A stretch of 64,000 bases of DNA from Rhodoferax sp. BLA1 (GTDB taxonomy: Bacteria; Pseudomonadota; Gammaproteobacteria; Burkholderiales; Burkholderiaceae_C), in assembly GCF_013416775.1 (NCBI RefSeq), contig NZ_SZVI01000001.1:124001-188000 (forward strand). The letters run 5' to 3'. Made by a program: the position numbers and the translations under genes. Under the pieces are notes generated by a model that saw only the letters and a program-made list of their open reading frames with translations, was not told the origin of the DNA and made no database searches. Shown one piece after another: positions 29,946 to 38,794 of the stretch (position 1 is the stretch's first letter; the number at the start of each line of letters is the position of its first letter).

Positions 29946-31136
29946 TTAAGCAAGAATCTTGGCAACCACACCGGCACCAACGGTCTTACCACCTTCACGG
30001 ATAGCAAAGCGCAGACCTTCTTCCATGGCGATGGGTGCAATCAGCTTCACAGTGATCGACACGTTGTCACCAGGCATCACCATTTCTTTGCCTTCTGGCA
30101 ATTCAATGGCACCGGTCACGTCGGTCGTACGGAAGTAGAACTGAGGACGGTAGTTGCTGAAAAACGGGGTGTGACGACCACCTTCGTCTTTGGACAGCAC
30201 ATAGACTTCACCAGTGAAGTGGGTGTGCGGCTTGATCGAACCCGGTTTGCACAGCACTTGGCCGCGCTGGACGTCTTCACGCTTGGTGCCGCGCAACAAG
30301 ATGCCAACGTTGTCGCCCGCTTGACCTTGGTCGAGCAGTTTGCGGAACATTTCAACACCGGTGCAGGTGGTCTTTTGGGTGTCATGGATGCCGACGATTT
30401 CGATTTCTTCGCCGACTTTGACGATGCCGCGCTCGATACGACCAGTCACCACAGTACCACGACCCGAGATGGAGAACACGTCTTCCACTGGCATCAGGAA
30501 GGCACCATCCACAGCGCGCTCTGGCGTGGGGATGTAGCTGTCCAATGCGTCAGCGAGTTTGAAGATGGAACCTTCACCCAATTCACCTTTGTCGCCTTCC
30601 ATGGCGAGCTTGGCTGAGCCATGGATGATGGGGGTGTCGTCACCTGGGAAGTCATACTTGTCCAGGAGTTCACGCACTTCCATTTCAACAAGTTCAAGCA
30701 GTTCAGCGTCATCCACCATGTCGCACTTGTTCAAGTAGACGATGATGTAAGGCACACCGACCTGGCGAGCCAACAGGATGTGCTCACGGGTCTGAGGCAT
30801 GGGGCCGTCAGCAGCAGAACAAACCAGGATAGCGCCGTCCATTTGAGCAGCGCCGGTGATCATGTTTTTCACATAGTCGGCGTGTCCAGGGCAGTCAACG
30901 TGGGCGTAGTGACGTGCAGCGGTTTCGTATTCAACGTGGGCGGTGTTGATGGTGATACCACGAGCCTTTTCTTCGGGCGCTGCGTCGATTTGATCGTAGG
31001 CTTTGGCTTGACCGCCAAATTTAGCTGCCAGCACGGTGGTGATGGCTGCAGTCAAGGTGGTTTTGCCGTGGTCAACGTGACCAATGGTGCCCACGTTGAC
31101 GTGGGGCTTGGTACGTGTGAATTTTTCTTTTGCCAT
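29946..31136 (-). CDS. tuf: Elongation factor Tu
   Basis: GTPase that brings aminoacyl-tRNA to the ribosome; 396 residues. The start is [20 protein letters not shown] at 31136; the open frame continues upstream through tRNA-Thr but that part is not coding. G1 motif GHVDHGKT, G3 [11 protein letters not shown]4 NKCDMVDD and the C-terminal [16 protein letters not shown]-like segment are intact. This is the tufB-position copy next to tRNA-Trp and secE; a second copy is expected in the str operon elsewhere. Confidence 0.99.
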   Translation of the reverse strand: MAKEKFTRTKPHVNVGTIGHVDHGKTTLTAAITTVLAAKFGGQAKAYDQIDAAPEEKARGITINTAHVEYETAARHYAHVDCPGHADYVKNMITGAAQMDGAILVCSAADGPMPQTREHILLARQVGVPYIIVYLNKCDMVDDAELLELVEMEVRELLDKYDFPGDDTPIIHGSAKLAMEGDKGELGEGSIFKLADALDSYIPTPERAVDGAFLMPVEDVFSISGRGTVVTGRIERGIVKVGEEIEIVGIHDTQKTTCTGVEMFRKLLDQGQAGDNVGILLRGTKREDVQRGQVLCKPGSIKPHTHFTGEVYVLSKDEGGRHTPFFSNYRPQFYFRTTDVTGAIELPEGKEMVMPGDNVSITVKLIAPIAMEEGLRFAIREGGKTVGAGVVAKILA

Positions 31137-31178
31137 TTTGTGACTCCGAAAAGTAAAAAACCGTCGAACTAATAAATC

Positions 31179-31253
31179 TGGTGCCCATTCCGGGAATCGG
31201 ACCCGGGACCTCTCCCTTACCAAGGGAGTGCTCTGCCACTGAGCCAAATGGGC
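31179..31253 (-). tRNA. tRNA-Thr (GGT)
   Basis: A 75-base cloverleaf with encoded CCA, acceptor GCCCATT, anticodon loop TTGGTAA and T-loop TCCGATT. It is 42 bases upstream of tuf. Confidence 0.95.
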
Positions 31254-31279
31254 GAAATCTTGTCAAATCGATCAAACTG

Positions 31280-31353
31280 TGGAGCGGGGTAGGAGAATCG
31301 AACTCCTCGCTTTAGCTTGGAAGGCTAAGGTATTACCACTATACGAACCCCGC
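31280..31353 (-). tRNA. tRNA-Gly (TCC)
   Basis: A 74-base cloverleaf with encoded CCA, acceptor GCGGGGT, anticodon loop CTTCCAA and T-loop TTCGATT. It is the middle tRNA of the Tyr-Gly-Thr series before tuf. Confidence 0.95.
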
Positions 31354-31438
31354 ACAAATCAGCTCTACAAACAACTTCTGTAGAACCCCCTGCCTTGAGC
31401 ACGCGCCCCAATCAGCTACACAACAATCAATTTATCAC

Positions 31439-31524
31439 TGGTGGAGAGGGATGGATTCGAACCATCGTACTCGTAAGAGGGCAGATTTACAGTCTGCTGC
31501 CATTAACCACTCGGCCACCTCTCC
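31439..31524 (-). tRNA. tRNA-Tyr (GTA)
   Basis: An 86-base class II cloverleaf with long variable arm and encoded CCA, acceptor GGAGAGG, anticodon loop CTGTAAA and T-loop TTCGAAT. It is first in the Tyr-Gly-Thr-tuf transcript. Confidence 0.96.
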
Positions 31525-31538
31525 AGGGTGAGCACAAG

Positions 31539-31566
31539 ATTATGCCATGTAGTTTTGCTTTTTCAC
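31539..31566 (-). promoter_or_regulatory. Possible promoter of the tRNA-Tyr/tuf transcript
   Basis: Reading the minus strand, GTGAAA (31561-31566) and CATAAT (31539-31544) are spaced by 16 bases. The -10 matches the consensus at five of six positions and the -35 at four. It ends 14 bases before the tRNA-Tyr 5' end. Confidence 0.4.
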
Positions 31567-31627
31567 ACTGCTCTCCATGTTTTTACAAAACTGCTCAAAA
31601 AAATTGGTGTCTGCATGATGAGTCCAT

Positions 31628-32341
31628 CTAGGTTTGTTGCGTGCCGTGATACTTCTCTCGCCAGGCTTTGGCTTGGGAAAAGTGTCCACACCCGATAAAC
31701 GGCACCGGCGGGCGCAAGGCCGACAACGGCGAGGGATGGTTGGCGCACAACACCAGATGGCGCTTGGCATCAATCAATGCCCGCTTGCTTTGCGCGTGAC
31801 TACCCCACAACATAAAAACAACCGGAGAGGTGTTGCGCGAGACAGCCTGAATGATGCTGTCGGTCAACACCTCCCAGCCTTTGCCCGAATGGCTGACGGG
31901 CTGCCCCTCCTCCACCGTCAGACAGGTGTTGAGCAACAACACACCATGGCGCGCCCAGCGCACCAGACTGCCACCTGGGCTGGGAAACACTGGCGGAGGT
32001 TCACCCAGATCACGCTGTAACTCTTTGAAGATGTTGCGCAAGGAAGGCGGCAGCGCCACACCGGGCGCGACCGAAAACGCCAGCCCTTCGGCCTGGCCCC
32101 GGCCATGGTACGGGTCCTGGCCCAGGATGACCACTCGCACCGCGTCGGGCGGGGTCAGCTCCAGCGCGCGTAGCGGCGCGGGGGGAAAAACGACCGCCCC
32201 GCTGTCCAGGCGCTGGCGCAGAAACGCGAGCAAGGTCGCGCCCTTGTCAGATTCAAAAAAGTGAGCTACCAGCCCTTGCCAACCGGGGGCTACAGGCCAA
32301 TTTTCTGGATCAGATGATGTCAGTTGCGTCGTTTCAACCAT
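31628..32341 (-). CDS. ung: Uracil-DNA glycosylase
   Basis: Removes uracil from DNA as the first step of base excision repair; 237 residues. The catalytic water-activating motif is VVILGQDPYHGRGQAEGLAF (Asp in GQDPYHG), and the C-terminal motif HPSPLSALR carries the catalytic His. FPSPGGSLVRWARHGVLLLN lies between. It follows trpC on the same strand with a 26-base gap. Confidence 0.97.
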   Translation of the reverse strand: MVETTQLTSSDPENWPVAPGWQGLVAHFFESDKGATLLAFLRQRLDSGAVVFPPAPLRALELTPPDAVRVVILGQDPYHGRGQAEGLAFSVAPGVALPPSLRNIFKELQRDLGEPPPVFPSPGGSLVRWARHGVLLLNTCLTVEEGQPVSHSGKGWEVLTDSIIQAVSRNTSPVVFMLWGSHAQSKRALIDAKRHLVLCANHPSPLSALRPPVPFIGCGHFSQAKAWREKYHGTQQT

Positions 32342-32367
32342 GGCGCGTGAGACTCCCTGGGCTCAGA

Positions 32368-33156
32368 TCAACCAAACAACGCCGCCAGTGCCTCACCCGG
32401 CTCGGGCACACGCATAAAGGCTTCACCGACCAAAAAGGCGTTGACACCCGCCGCCGCCATGCGCAACACATCGTCGCGGGTGTGGATGCCGCTTTCACAC
32501 ACCAGCAAACGGTCTGGGGGGATGTCTTTCATCAGGGTCAGCGTGGTGTCGAGTGACACCTCAAAGGTTTTCAGGTTGCGGTTGTTGATACCAATCAGTG
32601 GCGTTTTGAGCTTGAGCGCGCGCTGCAACTCGTCTGCGTCATGCACCTCCACCAGCACCGCCATGTCCAGGCTGCGGGCGATAGCCTCAAACTCCTTCAT
32701 CTGCGCGTCATCCAGGCAGGCAGCGATCAGCAGCACCGCATCGGCCCCCATGGCTCGTGACTCATAAATTTGGTAGGCGTCCACCATAAAGTCTTTGCGC
32801 AACACCGGCAGCTGGCAGGAGGCGCGGGCCTGTTTCAGGTAGTCGACGCTGCCCTGGAAAAACTGCTGGTCGGTCAGCACCGACAAACAAGCAGCGCCAA
32901 ATTCGGCATAACTCTGGGCGATGTCGGCCGGGATGAAGTCGGCACGGATAACGCCTTTGGACGGACTGGCTTTTTTGATTTCGGCAATCACCGCCGGCTG
33001 GCCTGCGGCGATCTTGGTACGCAGGGCACCCACAAAGTCGCGGGTCAGCACCCGGCTCTCAGCATCGGCGCGCACCACATCGAGTGGTTTGCGATTTTTG
33101 GCGGCGGCCACTTCTTCGTGTTTCACCGCCACAATGTTGTTCAGGATATCAGTCAT
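32368..33156 (-). CDS. trpC: Indole-3-glycerol phosphate synthase
   Basis: Makes indole-3-glycerol phosphate from CdRP in tryptophan synthesis; 262 residues, monofunctional TIM barrel (no TrpF fusion). Motifs are [56 protein letters not shown] and VCESGIHT. Its ATG lies inside the end of the small gene at 33149-33316 (stop TGA eight bases into trpC), so translation is probably coupled. Confidence 0.97.
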   Translation of the reverse strand: MTDILNNIVAVKHEEVAAAKNRKPLDVVRADAESRVLTRDFVGALRTKIAAGQPAVIAEIKKASPSKGVIRADFIPADIAQSYAEFGAACLSVLTDQQFFQGSVDYLKQARASCQLPVLRKDFMVDAYQIYESRAMGADAVLLIAACLDDAQMKEFEAIARSLDMAVLVEVHDADELQRALKLKTPLIGINNRNLKTFEVSLDTTLTLMKDIPPDRLLVCESGIHTRDDVLRMAAAGVNAFLVGEAFMRVPEPGEALAALFG

Positions 33157-33316
33157 GTTTAGATGCCTCAGGGGTGGCAGAAAAAGAGTCGGCAGGGGTG
33201 GCGCCTTGTTTCAGGATGTTGACAAACACACGTTTCATCAGCACCCCGACCACGATGAAAAAGACCGAAATGCCGATAGCAATCCAGGCGCCGTCGGTAT
33301 GGAGCAGCTGCATCAT
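33149..33316 (-). CDS. Small single-span membrane protein between trpD and trpC
   Basis: A 55-residue reading frame starting [15 protein letters not shown], with one strong hydrophobic helix (about 10-26: [17 protein letters not shown]) followed by KRVFVN and a polar Ser/Thr/Pro-rich tail. Its start overlaps the trpD stop (ATGA) and its stop lies within the first codons of trpC. Such two-sided coupling is strong evidence that it is translated. Topology by the positive-inside rule puts the C-terminus in the cytoplasm. Function unknown; I recognise no named family. Confidence 0.7.
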   Translation of the reverse strand: MMQLLHTDGAWIAIGISVFFIVVGVLMKRVFVNILKQGATPADSFSATPEASKHD

Positions 33317-34362
33317 CCGGCAGCGCTCAAGCTGTGGGCTACCGTCACCAGTTGATCAAGCTTGGCTTTGGCAGCGCCTGATTCAAGAGCAACCCGTGCT
33401 TTCTGGATACCGGCTGCCATCGAATCCACAACATTTGCCGCATACAGCGCAACACCGGCGTTGAAGATCACAATCTCCTTGGCCGGGCCGTCCACATTGT
33501 CCAGCACACCCAACAACATGGCACGCGACTGCTCTGGTGTCTCGACCTTGAAGGCGCGGGTGCTGGCCATGGTCAGGCTAAAGTCTTCGGGGTGGATTTC
33601 ATACTCGGTGACCTTGCCGTCTTTGAGTTCCCCCACCAGGGTGGCGGCGCCCAGACTGACCTCGTCCAGGCCATCCTTGCCGTACACCACCACCGCGTGT
33701 TCGGTGCCCAGGCGCTCCAGCGCACGCACCTGGATACCGACCAGATCGGGGTGAAACACGCCCATCAAGATATTGGGTGCACCCGCCGGGTTGGTCAGTG
33801 GCCCGAGCAGGTTAAAAATCGTCTTGACACCCATTTCACGGCGCACCGGCGCCACGTTTTTCATGGCCGGGTGGTGGTTTGGCGCAAACATGAAGCCCAC
33901 CCCCACCTGCGCGATGCACTGGGCAATCGCTTCGGGCTTGAGGTTGATGTTGACACCGAGCGACTCCATCACATCGGCGCTGCCACTCTTGCTGCTGACA
34001 CTGCGCCCGCCGTGTTTGCTGACCTTGGCACCTGCGGCTGCGGCCACAAACATGGCACAGGTCGAGATGTTGAAGGTGTGGGAGCTGTCGCCGCCGGTGC
34101 CCACGATGTCCACCAGATGGGTTTTGTCGGCGACATCGACCTTGGTGGCGAACTCGCGCATCACTTGCGCGGCGGCGGTGATCTCGCCGATGGTTTCTTT
34201 CTTGACACGCAAGCCGGTGATGAAGGCCGCCAGCATCACCGGCGACCATTCACCGGCCATGATCTGGCGCATGATGTAGAGCATCTCGTCGTGAAAAATC
34301 TCACGGTGCTCGATGGTGCGCAACAGCGCTTCCTGCGGGGTGATTTTGATGGTGTGTGTCAT
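33313..34362 (-). CDS. trpD: Anthranilate phosphoribosyltransferase
   Basis: Transfers phosphoribose to anthranilate in tryptophan synthesis; 349 residues, monofunctional. It has the PRPP-binding [37 protein letters not shown] and [20 protein letters not shown]. The ATG is 30 bases after the LysE-type gene's stop. It overlaps the next small gene by four bases. Confidence 0.98.
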   Translation of the reverse strand: MTHTIKITPQEALLRTIEHREIFHDEMLYIMRQIMAGEWSPVMLAAFITGLRVKKETIGEITAAAQVMREFATKVDVADKTHLVDIVGTGGDSSHTFNISTCAMFVAAAAGAKVSKHGGRSVSSKSGSADVMESLGVNINLKPEAIAQCIAQVGVGFMFAPNHHPAMKNVAPVRREMGVKTIFNLLGPLTNPAGAPNILMGVFHPDLVGIQVRALERLGTEHAVVVYGKDGLDEVSLGAATLVGELKDGKVTEYEIHPEDFSLTMASTRAFKVETPEQSRAMLLGVLDNVDGPAKEIVIFNAGVALYAANVVDSMAAGIQKARVALESGAAKAKLDQLVTVAHSLSAAG

Positions 34363-34392
34363 ACGCGCTCCTGGTGCGGTCGATACAAAAAT

Positions 34393-35049
34393 CTACGAGA
34401 CGGGATTGTCGGTCAGGGCCAGTTTGAGGCCGAAGGTGATGAACAGGGCGCCAGCGACCCGGTCCAGCCAGTGCATGCCACGCTGCACCAGGCTGGCCCG
34501 GCGCGCCATCCAGGCCGCGGCCAGTGCCCAGCCGGTGTTGACCGGAATGGCATTCACATTGAACAGCACACCCAGTGCCAGAAACACCCAGGTGGTGTGG
34601 GTTGTGCCGGGGGTGATGAACTGCGGCACAAAGGCCAGAAAAAAGATCGCCACCTTGGGGTTGAGCACATTGGTCCAGAAACCGCCGCTGTAGACGCGCC
34701 ACAGATCGGCGGGCAGCGGGGCACCGGCATTGATGCTGGCACTGGGCAACACGTTACCCTGAGCACGGGAGAACAGCAGCCGGATGCCGACATACAACAG
34801 GTAGGCCGCACCCGCCCACTTGAGCAGGTTAAACGCGGTGGCCGAGGCCGCCAGCAAGGCGCCCACCCCCAGCGCTGCGGCAAAGATATGCACAAAACAG
34901 CCGGTGGTGATGCCCAGCCCGGCCACGATGCCAGCGCGCGCACCACTGCGCAGGGCATGGGTCACGATGTACAGGACATCGGGGCCGGGCGTCAGGTTCA
35001 GCAACCAACCGGCGGCGATGAACAGCAGAAGTTGGTGGGTATCGGGCAT
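34393..35049 (-). CDS. LysE/RhtB family amino-acid exporter
   Basis: An inner-membrane exporter of 218 residues with about six membrane helices. The N-terminus LFIAAGWLLNLTPGPDVLYI carries the NxxPGPD signature of the LysE/RhtB superfamily. Family members export lysine, homoserine, threonine or similar amino acids. It is encoded directly after threonine aldolase (9-base gap), which makes a threonine- or glycine-related role plausible but not proven. It sits inside the trp gene run, between trpG and trpD. Confidence 0.9.
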   Translation of the reverse strand: MPDTHQLLLFIAAGWLLNLTPGPDVLYIVTHALRSGARAGIVAGLGITTGCFVHIFAAALGVGALLAASATAFNLLKWAGAAYLLYVGIRLLFSRAQGNVLPSASINAGAPLPADLWRVYSGGFWTNVLNPKVAIFFLAFVPQFITPGTTHTTWVFLALGVLFNVNAIPVNTGWALAAAWMARRASLVQRGMHWLDRVAGALFITFGLKLALTDNPVS

Positions 35050-35058
35050 GGCGCGTGC

Positions 35059-36171
35059 TCAGTGGTGTTCAAAATAGGCACGTATCACCGACACCGCGTG
35101 GTCGATGCCCGCGGCATCCACATCCAGATGGGTGACAAAACGCAACCGGTACAAGCCGGTGGCCAGCACCCCGTGCGAGGTGAGATGCGGTATCAGCCCG
35201 ACCCCGCGCGCCTTGGCGCTATCCACCAAGTCCACAAACACGATGTTGGTCTGCGGCGGCTCCACCACCACCCCAGGCAGGCCCTGCAGGCCGTCGGCCA
35301 GACGGCGCGCCAGCGCATGGTCGTCGGCCAGCCGTGCCACGTGGTGGTCCAGCGCGTGACTACCCGCTGCGGCCAGAATGCCAGCCTGGCGCATGCCGCC
35401 ACCGACCATCTTGCGGATGCGATGGGCGCGGGTGATGAAGTCAGCGCTGCCGCAGAGGACCGAGCCCACCGGTGCACCCAGGCCTTTGCTCAGACACACC
35501 GACACACTGTCAAAACACTGGGCGATGCGGCGTGCCTCGTTAACGATGGCGTCATAAGTGATAGCTACTGGTCCAATATTCACGAGGGCTTGAGGCTGAT
35601 TTGACACATTCATGCCAGCCAACTGCGTGGCCTGCGCCACCGCCGCGTTGAACAGTCGCGCGCCGTCCAGGTGCCGCGCCAGACCGTGGCTTTTGGCCAA
35701 ATCGGTTGCCGCTTGCACATAGTCCAAGGGCAGCAGCTTGCCGCCAAAGGTGTTCTCCAGCGTGAGCAGCCGGGTCTTGGCAAAGTGGGCGTCGTCGGGT
35801 TTGATGGCCGCGTCGATGTCGGCCAGCGCCAGCGTCCCGTCAGCTTGATGTTCGAGCGGCTGGGGCTGGATGCTGCCCAGCACCGCCGCGCCACCACCCT
35901 CCCAGCGGTAGGTGTGCGCCATCTGGCCCACGATGTATTCGTCTCCGCGCTGGCAGTGCGCCATCAGGCCACACAGATTGCTTTGTGTGCCAGTAGGCAC
36001 AAATAATGCGGCCTCAAAACCCAGCATGTTGGCCAGCTTGTCCTGCAAAGCATTCACGCTGGGGTCATCGCCAAACACATCGTCACCCACGGGTGCCGCA
36101 GCCATGGCGGCACGCATGGCGGGAGTGGGCTGGGTGACGGTGTCACTGCGCAGATCAACAGTTTTCAGCAT
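35059..36171 (-). CDS. ltaE: Low-specificity L-threonine aldolase
   Basis: PLP enzyme that splits threonine or allo-threonine to glycine and acetaldehyde; 370 residues. It starts VDLRSDTVTQPTPAMRAAM, has GDDVFGDDPSVNALQ, GTQSNLCGLMAH, the HLDGARLFNAAV segment and the PLP lysine in CLSKGLGAPVGS. A degenerate copy of the dispersed repeat lies in the frame (about 35557-35604) and encodes a stretch with NVSNQPQALVNIGPVAI between the DGARLFNA and PLP segments. Other residues look intact, so the enzyme is probably active. Start ATG at 36171. Confidence 0.94.
   Translation of the reverse strand: MLKTVDLRSDTVTQPTPAMRAAMAAAPVGDDVFGDDPSVNALQDKLANMLGFEAALFVPTGTQSNLCGLMAHCQRGDEYIVGQMAHTYRWEGGGAAVLGSIQPQPLEHQADGTLALADIDAAIKPDDAHFAKTRLLTLENTFGGKLLPLDYVQAATDLAKSHGLARHLDGARLFNAAVAQATQLAGMNVSNQPQALVNIGPVAITYDAIVNEARRIAQCFDSVSVCLSKGLGAPVGSVLCGSADFITRAHRIRKMVGGGMRQAGILAAAGSHALDHHVARLADDHALARRLADGLQGLPGVVVEPPQTNIVFVDLVDSAKARGVGLIPHLTSHGVLATGLYRLRFVTHLDVDAAGIDHAVSVIRAYFEHH
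35557..35604. repeat. Degenerate dispersed repeat, copy inside ltaE
   Basis: GATAGCTACTGGTCC, an AT-rich spacer, then GAGGGCTTGAGGCTGATTTG align with the family pattern GATAGCTACTAGCCC...AAGGGCTAGAGGC. The arms no longer pair perfectly. It is read in frame in threonine aldolase. Confidence 0.6.
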
Positions 36172-36182
36172 ATTTATGAGAT

Positions 36183-36224
36183 TTTGGCTTCTAGCCCTTA
36201 TTTAACAAGGGCTAGAAGCTATGG
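36183..36224. repeat. Dispersed palindromic repeat between trpG and ltaE
   Basis: GCTTCTAGCCCTT (36187-36199) and AAGGGCTAGAAGC (36208-36220) are 13-bp perfect arms around an eight-base spacer. It fills most of the 73-base gap between trpG and ltaE on the minus strand and could weaken read-through from trpEG. Confidence 0.85.
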
Positions 36225-36244
36225 TTACTGAAGCAGCTCGCGCA

Positions 36245-36859
36245 TCAAGCGCGCTGGTTATCGGCGGGACGCGGGGCCAGGAAGTTCTTCAGCATCGCGT
36301 GGCCGTGTTCGGTCAGGATGCTCTCGGGGTGGAACTGCACACCTTCGATGTCCAGCGTGGTGTGTTTCACACCCATGATTTCACCGTCATCGGTCCAGGC
36401 GGTCACCTTCAAACAAGCCGGGCAGTTGTCGCGCTTGATCGCCAGCGAGTGGTAACGATTCACGGTGAACTGCGCGGGCAGGCCCGCAAACACACCTTCC
36501 TGCGTGGTGGTCAAAACACTGGTTTTGCCGTGCATGAGCTGCTGCGCCCGGATGATGGTGCCGCCAAAAGCCGCACCAATCGCCTGGTGGCCCAGGCAGA
36601 CGCCCAGAATCGGCAGCTTGCCAGCAAAGTGCTGGATCGCCGCGACCGAGATGCCGGCCTCAGCTGGTGAACATGGGCCGGGCGAGATCACCAAGCGGTC
36701 CAGTTGGCCCGCTGCCAGCATCGCGTCGATCTCGTCAATCGTGATTTCGTCGTTGCGCGCCACAGTGACCTGCGCCCCCAGCTCGCCCAGGTACTGGACG
36801 ATGTTGTAGGTGAAGCTGTCGTAGTTGTCGATCATCAGGAGTTGGATAGGTTTGCTCAT
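36245..36859 (-). CDS. trpG: Anthranilate synthase component II (glutamine amidotransferase)
   Basis: Supplies ammonia from glutamine to TrpE; 204 residues. Class I amidotransferase with [16 protein letters not shown], the nucleophile loop [15 protein letters not shown] (catalytic Cys) and the [10 protein letters not shown] triad segment. It starts three bases after the trpE stop, so it is cotranscribed with it. It could also serve folate synthesis (PabA role), which is common in bacteria with one TrpG. Confidence 0.97.
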   Translation of the reverse strand: MSKPIQLLMIDNYDSFTYNIVQYLGELGAQVTVARNDEITIDEIDAMLAAGQLDRLVISPGPCSPAEAGISVAAIQHFAGKLPILGVCLGHQAIGAAFGGTIIRAQQLMHGKTSVLTTTQEGVFAGLPAQFTVNRYHSLAIKRDNCPACLKVTAWTDDGEIMGVKHTTLDIEGVQFHPESILTEHGHAMLKNFLAPRPADNQRA

Positions 36860-36862
36860 GAT

Positions 36863-38404
36863 TTACTCCAGACCTTCTTCAACCAGTTCTGCCGCCCGTA
36901 ACAAGGCGCGCGCCTTGGCTTCGGTTTCTTTCCATTCGAGCTCAGGCACCGAGTCGGCGACCACACCGGCTGCCGCCTGCACATAAAGCATCTGGTCCTT
37001 GATGATGCCGGTGCGAATCGCAATCGCCACGTCCATGTCGCCCGCGTAACTCAGGTAACCACAGGCGCCACCGTAGATGCCGCGTTTGGTCGGCTCCAGC
37101 TGGTCGATCAACTCCATCGCATGCACCTTGGGCGCACCGGTGAGCGTGCCCGCCGGGAAGGTGGCTTTGAGCACGTCCATGCTGCTCATGCCGTCCAGCA
37201 GCGTACCTTCGACGTTGCTCACGATGTGCATCACATGGCTGTAACGCTCCACACAAAACGCGTCGGTGACCTTGACGCTGCCGATTTGGGCGATGCGGCC
37301 AATGTCGTTGCGCGCCAGGTCGATGAGCATGACGTGTTCAGCGCGTTCCTTGGGGTCGTTGATCAGCTCCACCTCGGCGGCCTTGTCCAGCTCGGAGGTG
37401 GCGCCGCGCGGGCGCGTGCCGGCCAGCGGGCGGATCGTGATTTTCTGAGCGGCTTGGCCTGCCTCCGTGACCTGCTCCTGGCGCACCAGAATCTCCGGGC
37501 TGGCACCGACCACATGGAAGTCCGCACCACCCTGCACTGCCCCGCTGAAGTTGTAGTAATACATATAGGGGCTGGGGTTGAGCGAACGCAGCGCGCGGTA
37601 CAGACTCAAAGGGCTTTGTGTGTAGCGTTTCTTGATGCGCTGGCCGACCTGCACCTGCATGAAGTCGCCACCGGCAATCAGCTCCTTGGCGCGCTCCACG
37701 GCAGCGATGTAGTCGACCTTGGCAAAGTCGCGCTGCGCGGTCTGACCTGCGCTGGGCCGGATCTCGGGCGCCTGGACACTGCCACGCAGCAGGGTTTTTA
37801 ATTCCGCTAACCTTTTTGTAGCTTTCTCATAAGCACCCGCCTGGGTCGGGTCGGCATACACCATCAAATGCAAGGTGCCAGACAGGTTGTCGATCACCGC
37901 CAGCTCCTCACACTGCAGCAGCAAAATGTCGGGCGTGCCCAGCTCATCGGGCGGACAGGTGGCTTGCAGTTTTTTCTCGATGTAACGCACCGCGTCGTAG
38001 CCAAAATACCCCGCCAAGCCACCACAAAAACGCGGCATGCCGGGCTGCAGCGCGACCTTGAAGCGCTTCTGGTAGTCGGCAATAAAGTCCAGCGGGTTGG
38101 CTTGGCTGGTTTCCACCACCACACCATCGGTCACCACCTCGGTACGCGCTTGTTCACCAAAACCGCTGGCACGCAACAGGGTGCGTGCGGGCAGGCCAAT
38201 AAAGCTGTAGCGACCAAAGCGTTCGCCCCCCACCACCGACTCCAGCAAAAAGCTGAAAGCAGCGCTGCGGGTGAGCTTGAGGTAGAGCGAGAGCGGGGTT
38301 TCCAGATCGGCAAAAGCCTTGGCACTCACCGGGATGCGGTTGAAGCCCTGGCTTGCCAGTTCATCAAATTCGGATTGAGAAATCACGGAAGAGGTTCTTT
38401 CCAT
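36863..38404 (-). CDS. trpE: Anthranilate synthase component I
   Basis: Converts chorismate to anthranilate; 513 residues. It has the chorismate-binding domain with RPLAGTRPRGAT, EHVMLIDLARNDIGR, SHVMHIVSNVEG, PAGTLTGAPKVHAMELIDQL and GIYGGACGYL. The Ser/Leu feedback pocket near the N-terminus (YLKLTRSAAFSFLLESV) is present, so tryptophan inhibition is expected. The ATG at 38404 (MERTSSVISQSEFDEL) has no clear ribosome site; a GTG at 38386, with GGAAAG upstream, is a possible alternative. No tryptophan-rich leader peptide was found upstream. Confidence 0.97.
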   Translation of the reverse strand: MERTSSVISQSEFDELASQGFNRIPVSAKAFADLETPLSLYLKLTRSAAFSFLLESVVGGERFGRYSFIGLPARTLLRASGFGEQARTEVVTDGVVVETSQANPLDFIADYQKRFKVALQPGMPRFCGGLAGYFGYDAVRYIEKKLQATCPPDELGTPDILLLQCEELAVIDNLSGTLHLMVYADPTQAGAYEKATKRLAELKTLLRGSVQAPEIRPSAGQTAQRDFAKVDYIAAVERAKELIAGGDFMQVQVGQRIKKRYTQSPLSLYRALRSLNPSPYMYYYNFSGAVQGGADFHVVGASPEILVRQEQVTEAGQAAQKITIRPLAGTRPRGATSELDKAAEVELINDPKERAEHVMLIDLARNDIGRIAQIGSVKVTDAFCVERYSHVMHIVSNVEGTLLDGMSSMDVLKATFPAGTLTGAPKVHAMELIDQLEPTKRGIYGGACGYLSYAGDMDVAIAIRTGIIKDQMLYVQAAAGVVADSVPELEWKETEAKARALLRAAELVEEGLE

Positions 38405-38794
38405 CAAGTGCCGTTGGCCTGAGCCATCCTCATACAAGGGAGAAGGCCTCAAAACCATCCGGCTGCAGCACGGGGCTGCGGTTCATACAAACAGGACAAG
38501 GGTGTCAGCGCAGGGCCAACGACGTGTGCAACGGACGCCAGGGCCAGGCTCCCCGGTCGCTGCAACCTGTGAGGATGATTTTGTGGATGAACATGGCTTG
38601 AGTGTAGCAAAGCACCTTGCTGGCACGGGTGATGCTTGGACAAATCCACCCACATAACGCGGCGTCATCTGGCTATTGCGGATGAGTTCATGTACTTATG
38701 GCAACAAGCCTTGATGCATTGCAATAAAACAGCCATGCCGCGTTGGGACAATGGATCTCGTCACGCTCGTTTTCACTCTGAAAGTTCTTAGGCC
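38405..38794. other. Gap between trpE and first Cache chemoreceptor
   Basis: 390 bases without a convincing gene. It must contain the divergent promoters of trpE (minus) and the chemoreceptor (plus). I looked for a trp leader with tandem Trp codons and for a flagellar sigma-28 promoter and found neither in convincing form. Confidence 0.5.

Noticed and set aside
31137-31247. N-terminal extension of EF-Tu
   Set aside because: The frame runs through tRNA-Thr; EF-Tu starts at [12 protein letters not shown] in all relatives I know.
37790-37835. Another dispersed repeat copy within trpE
   Set aside because: AT-rich stretch without the AGCCCTT/AAGGGCT core; encodes ordinary TrpE sequence.
38405-38660. 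Tryptophan leader peptide/attenuator before trpE
   Set aside because: No short frame with consecutive Trp codons and no terminator-antiterminator pair was visible.
38405-38794. Flagellar sigma-28 promoter before the chemoreceptor (TAAA at about 38725)
   Set aside because: The downstream box matches the GCCGATAA consensus at only about half of positions; also poor before 41074 and 2341.
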